A stretch of 64,000 nucleotides of DNA, taken from contig JAHBBC010000029.1 in NCBI GenBank assembly GCA_019915015.1, positions 434,001-498,000 of the forward strand, given 5' to 3'. The translations under genes were made by a program, and so were the position numbers. This document shows positions 35,187 to 45,327 of the stretch, piece by piece; position 1 is the first letter of the stretch; the number at the start of each line of letters is the position of its first letter. The DNA comes from Auriscalpium vulgare. Taxonomy: Eukaryota; Basidiomycota; Agaricomycetes; Russulales; Auriscalpiaceae. Below the pieces are notes generated by a model. It searched no databases, was not told the DNA's origin, and was given only the letters and a program-made list of their open reading frames with translations.

Positions 35187-35959
35187 TTACACGCCGTCGT
35201 AACTCGCGCCGCCAGCCTGTATGTCCGGAAGACACGTCACTCATGTAAGAACAAAAGTGGAATATGCATGCAAACGTACCTTGCGCAGCCGCACGACGAT
35301 CGGGTCCTCCTTCAAGTCGTCTTTGTCCCTGGCCGGGACCTCGATAGAGAACACCCTGAGGACGCTCTTCACGTCCGCCGCATGCACTGAAATCTGCAAT
35401 TGCACGTTGTCAATACACACCCAACGCAACGAAAGCGCCCCTGCAACTGCTCGGCCACCTCACGGCATAGCAAGGCGGTCGGTGGTCGGCAGTTGCGTGC
35501 GATGATATGAGGCTACTGCGGGGCGCCAGCGTCCATAGCGGTTGCTCACCTTGGCCTTCCTCATGACCTTAACGCCCGATCCAATCCAGGTGATGAGAAT
35601 GAACTTCTCCCGCTGCGACTCCTTGTCGTTGGAGTAGGTGATGCGCGCATAGGCGTAAGACGCTTTGCTGGGGTCGAACTGTTCCTGCAGCTCAGCCAGG
35701 CCGCCGGAGCCTGTCTGAGTGAGCAACAGCTTGTCGGAGCGGTCAGACTGCAACGATGTAGGTCTGCGTCCTCGCATATAGTGGAAAGGTAATAAAAAGC
35801 CCACCTCGTAGTCCACGAGAAGCCAATTCGTGTCTGATTTGCTCGAACGGACGTCCTCGTACGCTGTCGTCGCGTGTGCAGTGAGCATCACGGAGACTGT
35901 GTATGTTACAGTAGGCGGCACTGACCCTCGTTTATTTTTGGATCAGACACGTCGGCCAT
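35187..35959 (-). CDS. Coactosin (ADF-H domain actin-binding protein)
   Basis: Five exons (35959-35926, 35863-35805, 35747-35550, 35393-35280, 35216-35187) encode 144 residues. A single ADF-homology domain shows the coactosin pattern: Met-Ala-Asp-Val-Ser-Asp start, Ala-Tyr-Glu-Asp-Val-Arg-Ser, Thr-Asn-Trp-Leu-Leu, Gly-Ser-Gly-Gly-Leu-Ala-Glu-Leu, Thr-Trp-Ile-Gly, and Val-Met-Arg-Lys-Ala-Lys. The C-terminus ends Gly-Gly-Ala-Ser-Tyr-Asp-Gly. Coactosin binds F-actin and counteracts capping; it does not sever filaments like cofilin. Intron 3 is unusually long for this locus (156 nt). The gene shares a 229-bp intergenic region with the divergent Rrg9-like gene. Confidence 0.92.
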
Positions 35960-36188
35960 CACAAGGAAAGAAACAAGGAGAAGGAGAGGAAAGGAGGTGT
36001 AGACAAGAATGCGGGAGGCAAACTCGACGGCCAAAGACAGATAGTATTCGGTGGCTGTGCTGCTATCAGAAATCTAAGGTCGTGTTCCAGACCAAATGCA
36101 GTCTGCATATGTGGACAAAACATGCACAGTTTTGGCGCAGTTCTCCCTCTGTCGACTCTGGGACACGCGCGTTGCTCAACGTCCAACC

Positions 36189-36881
36189 ATGTCTGCCATC
36201 CTCCGTTCAGTCGCTCGCTCGTTCGCACCCACAAATCTCTCAGCATCCAGCTCCAACATCGCACGAAAATCTTCCACAGGGGTCCTACCGCGTAAAGACT
36301 GGCGGACAATCGGTCGTGCTCCCGTGTCGCTGTCACAGGACGACGCGCTCGAGGAGGAAGACGACGACGACGCGCCCCTGCGCAAGCGCCACCAGGCAGA
36401 AAATTTCGCCCCCGTCCAGCTGCCCACCCCAGAAACGTGGTCGACCCATCGCGCAGCCGTCAAGTCAAATTTCCCGGAGGGCTGGGCTCCCCCTCGCAAG
36501 CTCTCTCGGGATGCGATGGACGGTCTGCGCTCTCTGCACGCATATGACCCCGAAACATTCACTACGCCTGTGCTTGCCTCGAAGTTCCGCGTCAGCCCAG
36601 AGGCAGTGCGCCGTATCTTGCGGAGCAGATGGCAGCCGACGAACGACGAGCGGGCGCGTATGGTGGCCCGTGAGCGTGAGCAGCGCAGCGAGTGGATTGC
36701 CACGCGTAGGGAGGAGGAGAAGTCGAGACTCATGGCATTGAGGCAGAACGCGGGAAGGGACGATGGAGTGCGGAACGGGCATCGCCGTCCGTGGGACGAT
36801 GACGGACCGCGGGGTATCGACAGGAAGGATGATGACAGACCGCGGGGTATCAACGGGAAGGACAGACTGAGTCTTCGTTAG
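36189..36881 (+). CDS. Mitochondrial Rrg9/neugrin-like protein
   Basis: A single-exon gene of 230 residues. The first 35 residues are Arg/Ser/Ala-rich without acidic residues, a likely mitochondrial targeting signal. The core (about residues 95-165) matches the neugrin/Rrg9 family: Phe-Pro-Glu-Gly-Trp-x-Pro-Pro-Arg-Lys-Leu-Ser, Met-Asp-Gly-Leu-Arg, and Phe-Arg-Val-Ser-Pro-Glu-Ala-Val-Arg-Arg-Ile-Leu. Rrg9 is required for respiratory growth and mitochondrial genome maintenance in yeast; neugrin acts in mitochondrial 16S rRNA handling. The tail carries an imperfect duplication of about 33 bp (near 36792-36860) around Pro-Arg-Gly-Ile. No intron is needed. Confidence 0.85.
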   Translation: MSAILRSVARSFAPTNLSASSSNIARKSSTGVLPRKDWRTIGRAPVSLSQDDALEEEDDDDAPLRKRHQAENFAPVQLPTPETWSTHRAAVKSNFPEGWAPPRKLSRDAMDGLRSLHAYDPETFTTPVLASKFRVSPEAVRRILRSRWQPTNDERARMVAREREQRSEWIATRREEEKSRLMALRQNAGRDDGVRNGHRRPWDDDGPRGIDRKDDDRPRGINGKDRLSLR

Positions 36882-38122
36882 CGATTATCCTGCTCACAGC
36901 TATCATACGGTTTGTGGTTCTCGTTCGCTCTTCAGAATTGTTGCGCTAAACAGTATATTGACCCACATGTAGCACCATATCATATCATCATACCACTCAT
37001 AATTTGACGCGAATAGCCTTCACACACTGCGCACTGCGACTCTGGCTCTGACGTATATGAGCGGGCAAAACTTCTCCGCAAACCTTGCACAGATAACCCT
37101 GCAACGCTGCTTGGCATCTTGTCTACCTTTCGCTGTCCCTATGAAACCTCTTGTCTTTCAAACAGCGCCACTGGTAGACCCAGTCATTGCGGCCATTTTC
37201 TTGCAGCTTTCATAACGTAACTGTGCGGCGAGTGTACAACGGCGCGCCCGCACTGCAGCGCCCGTCACCTTGAAACGCGCCCACGCTGAGGCGGCATCTG
37301 CAAGTGGCTTGAAATTTCCCCATGCCAGTCCCATATCGGCGAACGACCAGTCTGCCGTACATGGGATATAGAATATTGTGGCGCTCGTCGGCACGGTCAG
37401 CTCACCTGGAACATTCCCTCGACCAGCGCGGCGACCAGGAGTGAACTTCGACGCCCGGATCGTTGAAATATGGCAACGGGGCCGACTCCCGCGGTCGCTC
37501 CATGCGAATATCCATGTCGAAGAGCGCAGCATCAATGCGCGCGTCAGATACACTGGACTTCAGTGTTAAGGGATGCAATCGGTGGGTTTTCTTTTTCTTT
37601 TCTTCTTCTTCTGGCGGGCTCGAAAATAAGTATACAACAGGGCTTCCGCTGTCGCTATTTTCTCCGACAACTTGATTATGTCTACAGCGCTGATGCGGAC
37701 GGCCGAGAGATGGCTGCGATATTGCGACTAGTAGTCGCCGGGTCATCTGGCGCTTCTTCCACAGTCACAGTCTTCGAAGGGCGAACAGTGCCCGAAGTTC
37801 TGGCGCCTTGTCGAGAGAACTTGAAGTTGACGTATACGTGCCGACCCGAGTATGACCCTTGTCGTGCTAAGAATGTACGCAGTTGCCCGAGAGAGCGGCA
37901 TCGTCATTAGCAGGAGGGCTCACGACATAATTTGTCGATTCACGCTTGGAGCCGCTTTGTACGAGCACAGATACCCTGCATCCTGAACAGACTAGCAGTA
38001 CAGGGAATATAGGGAGGTGGATAAGTTGCGACGAAACACGTTCATGCCCTAAGGCCCGAATAAGGAGATTTACAGAATATGATAACCCATCATCATATGG
38101 AAAGAAGGTAATAAATTTGCCT
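36882..38122. other. Gene-free stretch before the P450 duplication
   Basis: 1.2 kb with several frames of about 100-130 codons on the minus strand (37158-37746). None has a family signal, and joining two of them across a plausible 46-nt intron gives no recognisable protein. The last part, from about 37947, belongs to the tandem duplication unit as the 3' flank of the first P450 copy. Confidence 0.45.
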
Positions 38123-40015
38123 CTATGCTTTAGGCTGCGATCGCTGGTACTTGAGGGAAAAGGCGCCGTTGGACGGCCGGCTGCTTAGGACATCGTTCAA
38201 ATTCGGCAGAGGCTGCGCAGCGGGGACTGCGCCTGCCTCGTCTACGAGTTTGAAATCGTGATTCAGAAGGACGGTCGCGGCGAGGATCTTCATTTCGAGC
38301 TTTGCCAGCCGGGTGCCTAGGCAAGTGACTCGGCCTGGAGCGAATGCAAAAGTGGTGAGATGGAGGCCATTGTGGTACTAGTGAAGGCACCGCTTACCTC
38401 CGCCCCATCCGACGTAACCAAAAACCTCGTTTACAGCAGGCTGCGCTGGATCAAATCGCCGTAGATCAGGGTAAAAGTTGGGGTTGAAGTGGACGTCACT
38501 GAAGGGGTACACAGCAAAGGACCCTGTGGGAATGATATTCCCGTCAATGTACATGTCGGGGCCGAGGTTGCGGCGCATGGCTGCATGCGGCTCCGCAACA
38601 CGCAAAAGTCTCGCGGATATGAGAGTCCAGGATGGGGGTGTGGTTTTCGAGCGCGGAGAGTGTGAGTGACGAGAGCAGGGATGAAGCGGAGGGCGGCGCT
38701 TGGGATGTGTTGTCCGCGGCATGAGAGGCGATGAGGCCCTGCACTTCGCGAAGGGCTTCTTGCCTCCAGTGTGGATGGCTCGCAAGGAATGTGATGAGCC
38801 AAGAAGCTGGGAGACACTTTTAGCATCTCCGGTGCGGAAGAGGTTTGCGCACGAACCGATCGTCCCTGTTGACCTCGCGCCGGCAATCAGTAGGCCCATG
38901 ATGAACTAGGGACAACACTTGCTCAGCTCGTGCTCGGTGGGAAAAGCACACATGATACTCACGCCTACAATCATGTTCGGCTCCTCACCAGCATCCAAGA
39001 GCATCTGAAGGCTGTCATTATGGGTCACGCCACTCTGCTTGCGGACGTTCATTGCCTTCACGACAATGTCGTAGATGTTCTTGGTGGCGAGTAGTTTCAT
39101 AAGCATAGCTGGGCTAGGGAACCACGGGAATAGTACAGTCGCTGGAGTGGTTCCGTGGTCGACCTTATCGTGCAACCTTCGGAGGCGGGCGACGATCTCA
39201 GGATCATTGGCAATTTCTGCGCACGTCAGGCAGCGCACGGTCGTCTGGAACACGATCTACGCAAGCACATGATAAGCTCAGCCCTGCGCAAAAAGGAAAG
39301 ACGCACCTCGTATATTGTATGAAAGGGGTCCACAGTTCCCAACTTGCCCCAGCCCTCGACCATGACATGGCAGTCGGCAGCTATTTCTGGAATCTCCGAT
39401 ACACAATGAGATTCATCCATCGAGAACGGTGGTCCGCTTACATTGGATTAGCCTGTCGCTCTTCTGCACGTTTGCTAGCCGTTTGTGTATGCTTGCGATG
39501 CGTTGCTGACGCAGGTCTGTGGCCGCGCCGTGTATGAAGGGTAGCTGCACGATGTGGTGCATCAGCGCCGGCGCATCAATACGGCAAAACAAAACGCTCA
39601 CCGCTCCAGAAAGAACGCGGTAGGCTTCATGAAGGTCTAATCCTTTGGCGGTAAAGAAGTCCTTCCTGGCCTGCTCGCCTGAGACGACGACGATATTGTT
39701 CTGACGCGACGAGATCAGCCGAAGTTGGTGGGTATGATGATGCGAGGGCAAACGTACACGCAACAGCCGGAACTGGAATGCGGATTGGCCTGTTGTCTTG
39801 AAGCCGCAGTTGAGAAAGTCAAAGCGGGTATGGAAGGAAGGCCTCAGGTTGAGGATGGATAGACCAGGGATAACTGTTGCTGCGTGACTCTTGTCGCTGA
39901 AGTGGTCAGACAACGCTGAGAATAAGCAGACGACGCATGAGAGCAGGAGGAGCGACGACCAGCTCAGGTGATTGAGGATGAACTCGTAGAACGCGGGCAG
40001 TCCGACGGGATACAT
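38123..40015 (-). pseudogene. Cytochrome P450, copy A (two inactivating lesions)
   Basis: This copy has the same exon layout as copy B at 41140-43046 and reads as a full P450 from the N-terminal anchor to the heme loop. Two changes break it. First, the acceptor of the intron following exon 3 has CGG where copy B has CAG (about 39396-39398); the nearest other AG is two bases on and out of phase, and retaining the intron meets a stop. Second, a run of four A on the plus strand (38604-38607) carries one extra base relative to copy B, shifting frame at the ExxR helix. The heme-binding Cys region is still present. Most of exons 5-7 (38621-39056) is almost identical to copy B, so silencing or conversion is recent. 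A sequencing error could explain the insertion but not also the acceptor change. Confidence 0.8.
38621..39056. repeat. Near-identical tract shared with 41637-42072 (gene-conversion candidate)
   Basis: 436 bp with a single mismatch (38922 versus 41938), while the adjoining 140 bp is only about 88 percent identical. The sharp edges suggest conversion between the two P450 copies. Confidence 0.75.
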
Positions 40016-40060
40016 GCTGGACGAAGAGTTGGAGTGGCAGACCAGGATGAACTCGACCGG

Positions 40061-40069
40061 ATATATAAG
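40061..40069 (-). promoter_or_regulatory. TATA-like element of P450 copy A
   Basis: On the minus strand the sequence reads CTTATATAT about 46 bp before the ATG at 40015. An equivalent element lies before copy B. Confidence 0.45.
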
Positions 40070-40889
40070 TACTAATCGCAAGGCGGGACCCTGATTCGAA
40101 CCCATAGCAGAGGACAGCGAGAGCCAGCGCGGTGAAATTGGATCGCATTCGATCGTGTGGTGGCACCCCGTCAGTGGGAGCGTTGGGTGTCTGTCTCGCG
40201 AAGTACAGCGAGTGTGCTACTGGTACACTGCCATGCGGGCGTGAGCATGCCTTAGAGCACAGAATTAGTGTCTCCTGCCAGTGTGGGTAAGGTCAGCGAT
40301 GGAGAGTATGTAGTAGCATGCTAGGTTCAGAGATGTCATCAACGGTGTGTCATCTCGGGGACCATCAATGAGTCACGATGACTCGGAGGCAGCTAGTCTC
40401 CGTCACGCTTAACCTCAACTTAACCTTATGGTTATCTGGCAGAAGATAGCGTTTAGACCTGAAGATGCGTCGGTGCTGGCCGACAGCAGCTGGGAACAGT
40501 CTCAGAACACGTATCACAAGTCGATAACTCGCCAGCCTTCTGATGCTCAGCGCCAGCCGCAGTGTGAACGTATGCGATCTGGGGTGAGTTCGAGATATTT
40601 GGACATCGTGCAATTGAAGCTACTACCAAATCCGCGCTGCAGGAGGCACCGGCGAAGTCAAGCTGCGTGAGCGGGAGCTTCCAGAAGGCCGCCGTTCCGA
40701 CTTATTGGTGCACGGTGACCGACATGTAGTAGTAGTACAGCAGCCGTACAGGAGTCGGTGTGCTAGAAAGCGATAAGCCTTCGATTTCAGGGAGTGTCGC
40801 ACAAGCAATTTGACCAACTTTGAGATCGGCAAAAACCATTTAGAAGCTCTGGCAGGGTTTGTAAGGTGGGTTCACAAGCATTTGGAAGT

Positions 40890-40961
40890 GATGACCTGGC
40901 CACCCTGCGACTGTGCCAGCCAATAATCGAACGTCGTCAATATGGATGGGCCAACGCCCGG
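40890..40961 (-). pseudogene. Relic of the PAQR gene 3' end at the duplication junction
   Basis: It matches 43981-44061, the last codons and 3' flank of the PAQR gene, including the shared ctgcgactgtgcca and gtcaatatg strings. It has no gene body and is a by-product of the tandem duplication. Confidence 0.7.
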
Positions 40962-41139
40962 AGCCGCTTTGTACGACCACAGAAATCCCGCATCCCGAGC
41001 AGGAATTGACAAGCTGAAGCAGTACAGGGAGTACAGTTAGGTGGATAATCAATCAACATGCCCAAGGCCCGAATAGCGATATATATAGAATATGAGAACC
41101 CATCATCCATGCGAGAGAACGAAGGGAATAATTGTGCCA

Positions 41140-43046
41140 CTATGCTTTAGGCTGTGATCGCTCGTACTTGAGGAAAAATGCGCCGTTGGACGGCCGGCAG
41201 GTCAGGACATCGTTCCAATTCGGCAGAGGCTGCGCAGTGGGGACTGCGCCTACCCCATCTACGAGTTTAAAATCGTGATTCAGAAGGACGGTCGCGGCGA
41301 GGATCTTCATTTCGAGCTTTGCCAGCCGGGTGCCTAGGCAATTGACTCGGCCTGGAGCGAATGCAAATGTGGTGAGATGGAGAACATTGTGGTACTAGTG
41401 AAGGCACCGCTTACCTCCGCCCCATCCGACGTATCCAAAATCGTCTTTTACAGCAAGGCGCAATGGATCAAATCGTCGGGGATCAGGGTACAAGTCAGGG
41501 TTGAGGTGGACGTCGCTGAAGGGGTACACAGCAAAGGACCCTGTGGGAATGATCTTCCCGGCAATGTACATGTCGGGGCCGACGTTGCGACGCATGGCTA
41601 CATGCGGCTGCGCAACCCGCAGAGTCTCGCGGATGAGAGAGTCCAGGATGGGGGTGTGGTTTTCGAGCGCGGAGAGTGTGAGTGACGAGAGCAGGGATGA
41701 AGCGGAGGGCGGCGCTTGGGATGTGTTGTCCGCGGCATGAGAGGCGATGAGGCCCTGCACTTCGCGAAGGGCTTCTTGCCTCCAGTGTGGATGGCTCGCA
41801 AGGAATGTGATGAGCCAAGAAGCTGGGAGACACTTTTAGCATCTCCGGTGCGGAAGAGGTTTGCGCACGAACCGATCGTCCCTGTTGACCTCGCGCCGGC
41901 AATCAGTAGGCCCATGATGAACTAGGGACAACACTTGTTCAGCTCGTGCTCGGTGGGAAAAGCACACATGATACTCACGCCTACAATCATGTTCGGCTCC
42001 TCACCAGCATCCAAGAGCATCTGAAGGCTGTCATTATGGGTCACGCCACTCTGCTTGCGGACGTTCATTGCCGTCACGACGATGCCGTAGATGTTCTTGG
42101 TGGCGCGGAGTTTCATAACCATAGCGGGGCTAGGGAACCACGGGAATAGCACAGTCGCCGGAGTGGTTCCGCGGTCGACCTGGTCGTACAACCTTCGGAG
42201 CCGGGCGACAACCTCAGGGTCATTGGCAATTTCTGAGCACGTCAGGCAGCGCACGGTCGTCTGGAACACGATCTGTGCCAGGCACATCGTAGGCTCAGCC
42301 CTGCAATCTGCATGCGAGAAGGAAAGACGCACCTCATAAATTTTATCAAAGGGGTCCACACTTCCTGACTTGCCCCAGCTCTCGACCATGACCTGGCAGT
42401 CGGCAGCTATTTCTGGAATCACTGTTACACAATGAGATTCATCCGTCATCGAGAAGGGGTGGTCCGCTTACATTCAGTCAGCCTGTCGCTCTTCTGCACG
42501 TTTGCTAGACGTTTGTATATGCTTGCGATGCGTTGCTGACGCAGATCTGAGGTCACGCCTTGTACGAAGGGCAGCTGCACAATGGGGTGCATCAGGGCCG
42601 ACGCATCAATACGGCAAAACGAAACGCTCACCGCTCCCGAAAGAACGCGGAAGCCTTCCTGAAGGTCTAATCCTTTGGCGTTGAAGAAGTCCTTCCTGCC
42701 CTGCTCGCCTGACACGACCACCACATTGTTCTGATTCGACGAAAATCAGCCGAAGTTGGTGCGCATGATGGCGCGAGGGTAGACGTACACGCAGCAGCCG
42801 GAACTGGAACAGGGATTGACCTGTTGTTTTGAATCCCCAGTTGAGAAAGTCAAAGCGGGTACGAAAGAAAGGCCTCAGGTTGAGAATGAATGGACCAGGG
42901 ATAGCTGCTGCTGCGTCAGTCTTGTCGCTGAAGTGGTCGCACAACGCTAAGCATAAGCAGACGATGCATGAGAGCAGGAGGAGCGACGACCAGCTCAGGT
43001 GATCGAGGATGAACTGGTAGAGCGCAGGCAGTCCGACGGGATACAT
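41140..43046 (-). CDS. Cytochrome P450 monooxygenase, copy B (intact)
   Basis: Eight exons (43046-42789, 42730-42632, 42574-42472, 42421-42333, 42272-41979, 41921-41873, 41822-41415, 41351-41140) encode 503 residues. An N-terminal hydrophobic anchor (about residues 18-36) places it on the ER. Key elements are the ExxR motif Glu-Thr-Leu-Arg near residue 362 and the heme loop Phe-Gly-Tyr-Val-Gly-Trp-Gly-Gly-Gly-Arg-Val-Asn-Cys-Leu-Gly with the axial Cys438. The I-helix reads Ala-Gly-Ala-Arg-Ser-Thr-Gly-Thr and lacks the usual acidic residue before Thr. The overall pattern fits a large basidiomycete P450 family with introns at matching places; the substrate is unknown. No other biosynthetic genes lie nearby, so a metabolite cluster is not indicated. 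Confidence 0.9.
41637..42072. repeat. Near-identical tract shared with 38621-39056
   Basis: Partner of the conversion candidate in copy A. It covers the 5' part of exon 7, all of exon 6 and the 3' part of exon 5 with both introns between them. Confidence 0.75.
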
Positions 43047-43991
43047 GCTGGACGGAGAATTTGGAATGGCAGACCAGGATGAATTCGACCGGATATAAAT
43101 ACTAATCGCAAGGCGGGCGGGACCCTGATTTGCTGCAAAACACCGAGGAAGCCATTGCAGAGGGCAGCGAGAGCCAGCGCGGTGGCTCCAGATGTTGCAG
43201 GGACCGCATTCGATCGTGTGGACCCCCGGGGGCGTGTGTCAGCGATCGATGGAGGCGAGGAGGTTTGTTGTGTGCCTAAAGCAAGGTCCCGCAATGTCTA
43301 GATGTAGCGGCGAGCGTGCGGCACCGTCATGCGCGCGTGTTGGGTTGACGGGGGTGGCATGCCAGTGTCGCACCAAGATCAGATGTCATCAGTATGACAC
43401 CTCGGGGCCTTCGGGTGCCCTTCTGTACAGGGTGTCCATGATGGGCCACCTCGGCGCAAATGGTGCCTGTTCAAGCCATGCGTTTGAAGGTTGGGTCGGG
43501 GTGGCGGAACAAGGGCTAACAAGGGACGCTGGCTGTTACCGCGTCGACAGCACCTCGGACACGCCAGGGTCCCAACAAGTCGATAACTCGTCCGCCTTCT
43601 GATGCCCAGCCGTGTGGGCGCATGCGATCTGGGGTTGGGCGCATGGCCGTGGCCGCCTTACAGCACGGTGTTCATTCATGACCATTGGACGTCGCGGTGT
43701 TTCAACAAGACGTGTTCTCAAGGATGTGCGGACAAACCTAGGGCCAACAGCCCAAATGCGGCACCGCGCTGCAGGAGGCGCCGGCGAAGCTGCGTGAGCG
43801 GGGGCTTCCAAAATGCCTCCGTTCCGATTCATTGGGTAGCGTCATGCTAGCCTGTGCACGGCCGACGTGTAGTACAGTAGCCGTACAGTGTGCGGGGGAC
43901 ATCTGAGCCCTAGAAAGCTTCGCGCGTCGATCAGCCTTCTATTTCCGACGCGTGGCTGACCAGATCACGCACATGCACGACGTGGCCACCC
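43047..43991. other. 5' flank of P450 copy B
   Basis: Upstream region of the intact P450 and 3' flank of the PAQR gene. It resembles the region above copy A with scattered differences. No separate gene is recognised. Confidence 0.55.
43091..43099 (-). promoter_or_regulatory. TATA-like element of P450 copy B
   Basis: On the minus strand TTTATATCC lies about 45 bp before the ATG at 43046, in the same place as in copy A. Confidence 0.45.
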
Positions 43992-45327
43992 TCAGCAGAT
44001 ACTCCTGCGACTGTGCCAATGATCGAACGCCGTCAATATGCACACGTAGTGCGCCAACGCCGCGAGGACGACGAAGACGTGGAATATCTGGTGCGAAGCA
44101 AACCAGATGTCGAATTTGCCGGGCGCGAGCCGTTCCGGGAATCTGTTGGCACTGCATCGGGGCCCTGTAAGCATCCGGAAGAGACGGTCCCCAGCAACAG
44201 AGGCCTCTTACTAGAGAAGCGCCCCGATGATGTACAACGCGCCAGACGCCAGGAGCCATTGGAATCCCATTTCTTGACACAACGTGTAGAAGCCGTGTGA
44301 GACCAATGCGTGCGAGACGGGCAATACGCCGGACAATCCCAGGGCAATGAAGACCGTTGTGCGTGCCCCACGATGACTGGGTCGAGCGTAGTCCGGATCC
44401 AACACGATGTACGCGGCCCCTGTGGTCAAATGAGCGAAGCCCGAAAACAGCGTGCGATATGGGTGCACGAACCCAAGCCTGAGGCAGTGATCAGCGACAG
44501 ATAGGCAACCTTGTAGAATTGGTCGCAGTAGAAGCCATAGTAGATGCATGGATAGAAGGATCCGACGGTGAGGACTAGGAGACACCCTGTCAACGGACAT
44601 GAAGTGAAGGACGGCCAGAATGCTTGCCAATTATCCCCGAGTAATCAAACGCGTGGCATTGCGCGGCAACCTGTGGTGGCGCCGTTGTTCAGTTGGAAGG
44701 AAAGCTGATGGTCTCAGAGTTGGTGGCTGACCGGCTCTGAATGCGCCGACGCCATGTGGTAAAAGGAGCTACTGAGCAGACAGAAGACGGCCGAAGAGAG
44801 GAATATGGCAAACACGGCGCGATCCACCCACGTCACGCTCGCATGGGCTCTGAAGTACGTCGAATCAAACGTGGCAAGGAAGCCGACGAATAGGAAAGCC
44901 GCCCCCAGGTGACTGTGTATGTTTACTGTTGACATGCCACCGTGAGCAACGCCGTGTCGCGACTCTCGATGCTCGGGTCCACCGCACCTGTCTCGTTGTG
45001 CAGATCTGCCTCCCTGACGTCAGCCAAAGTAACGGTGGCCGTGCAACCCTCGACACGCACATCCAAAGACCGATCCAGCGCACCCGCGCCAGCTCTTCAG
45101 CTCCCTAAGCCAACGAGCCGCATGAGCTGCGTCCGCGACGGAACAACTCTGTCTGACCTTCTATAGCCCGTCAGAATGTACTCGTTGTCCCTCATCCATT
45201 CTGGGAGCTCCGCCCAGGACACCGTCAACAGCGGAGGGCCACCGTCCACCGTCGGGCGCAGTCCGTCCTTCGCGTGGCCAGAGGACAGCGGATCCTTGGA
45301 TACGTGGCGTTGGGACAGAGACGACAT
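43992..45327 (-). CDS. Adiponectin-receptor-like (PAQR/hemolysin III) membrane protein
   Basis: Eight exons (45327-45158, 45104-45061, 45005-44988, 44925-44732, 44670-44628, 44574-44473, 44419-44212, 44151-43992) encode 312 residues with seven predicted helices. Family marks are a Trp-x-x-Asp-Asn-Glu-Tyr-Ile-Leu-Thr-Gly-Tyr-Arg start, Val-Asn-Ile-His-Ser-His-Leu, Ser-Ser-x-Phe-Tyr-His with a later His-Ser, Phe-Asp-Tyr-Ser-Gly-Ile, and the last-helix His-Gln-Ile-Phe-His motif. The His and Asp residues form the zinc site of this family. Yeast Izh relatives affect zinc and lipid homeostasis; animal relatives hydrolyse ceramide. Exon 3 is 18 bp. The intron at 44627-44575 uses a GC donor (GCAAGC). 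The 3' end was partly copied into the P450 duplication. Confidence 0.9.
44575..44627 (-). other. GC-AG intron in the PAQR gene
   Basis: A 53-nt intron starting GCAAGC and ending CCTAG. GCAAG is the usual donor form of GC-AG introns. It joins Gly-Ile-Ile to Val-Leu-Thr in phase across a conserved helix. Confidence 0.75.

Larger units (their letters stand above)
37947..40961. repeat. Tandem duplication unit A (about 3.0 kb)
   Basis: The unit repeats at about 40960-44061 with an offset near 3015 bp. It holds about 175 bp of 3' flank, a whole P450 gene, its 5' flank, and at its end (40890-40961) a relic matching the last codons and 3' flank of the neighbouring PAQR gene. That relic fixes the junction and shows how the tandem arose. 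Confidence 0.8.
40016..41139. other. Spacer between the P450 copies
   Basis: It contains the 5' flank of copy A, the PAQR relic (40890-40961) at the duplication junction, and the 3' flank of copy B. No independent gene is seen. Confidence 0.6.
40960..44061. repeat. Tandem duplication unit B (about 3.0 kb)
   Basis: Second unit, containing the intact P450 copy B. Its far end runs into the last exon of the PAQR gene, the source of the relic at 40890-40961. Confidence 0.75.

Noticed and set aside
37158..37746. Two overlapping minus-strand frames joined by a possible 46-nt intron
   Set aside because: The joined product of about 150 residues is Arg/Pro-rich with no family pattern and no good start context. 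It is left unannotated.
40083..40105. TTCGAA-containing stretch resembling a tRNA T-arm
   Set aside because: The bases flanking the seven-base loop do not pair, and no acceptor stem or anticodon arm is found around it. It is the 5' flank of a P450 gene.
37900..44100. Secondary-metabolite gene cluster around the P450 pair
   Set aside because: No synthase, transporter, methyltransferase or regulator lies nearby; the flanking genes are housekeeping. The pair is a simple tandem duplication.
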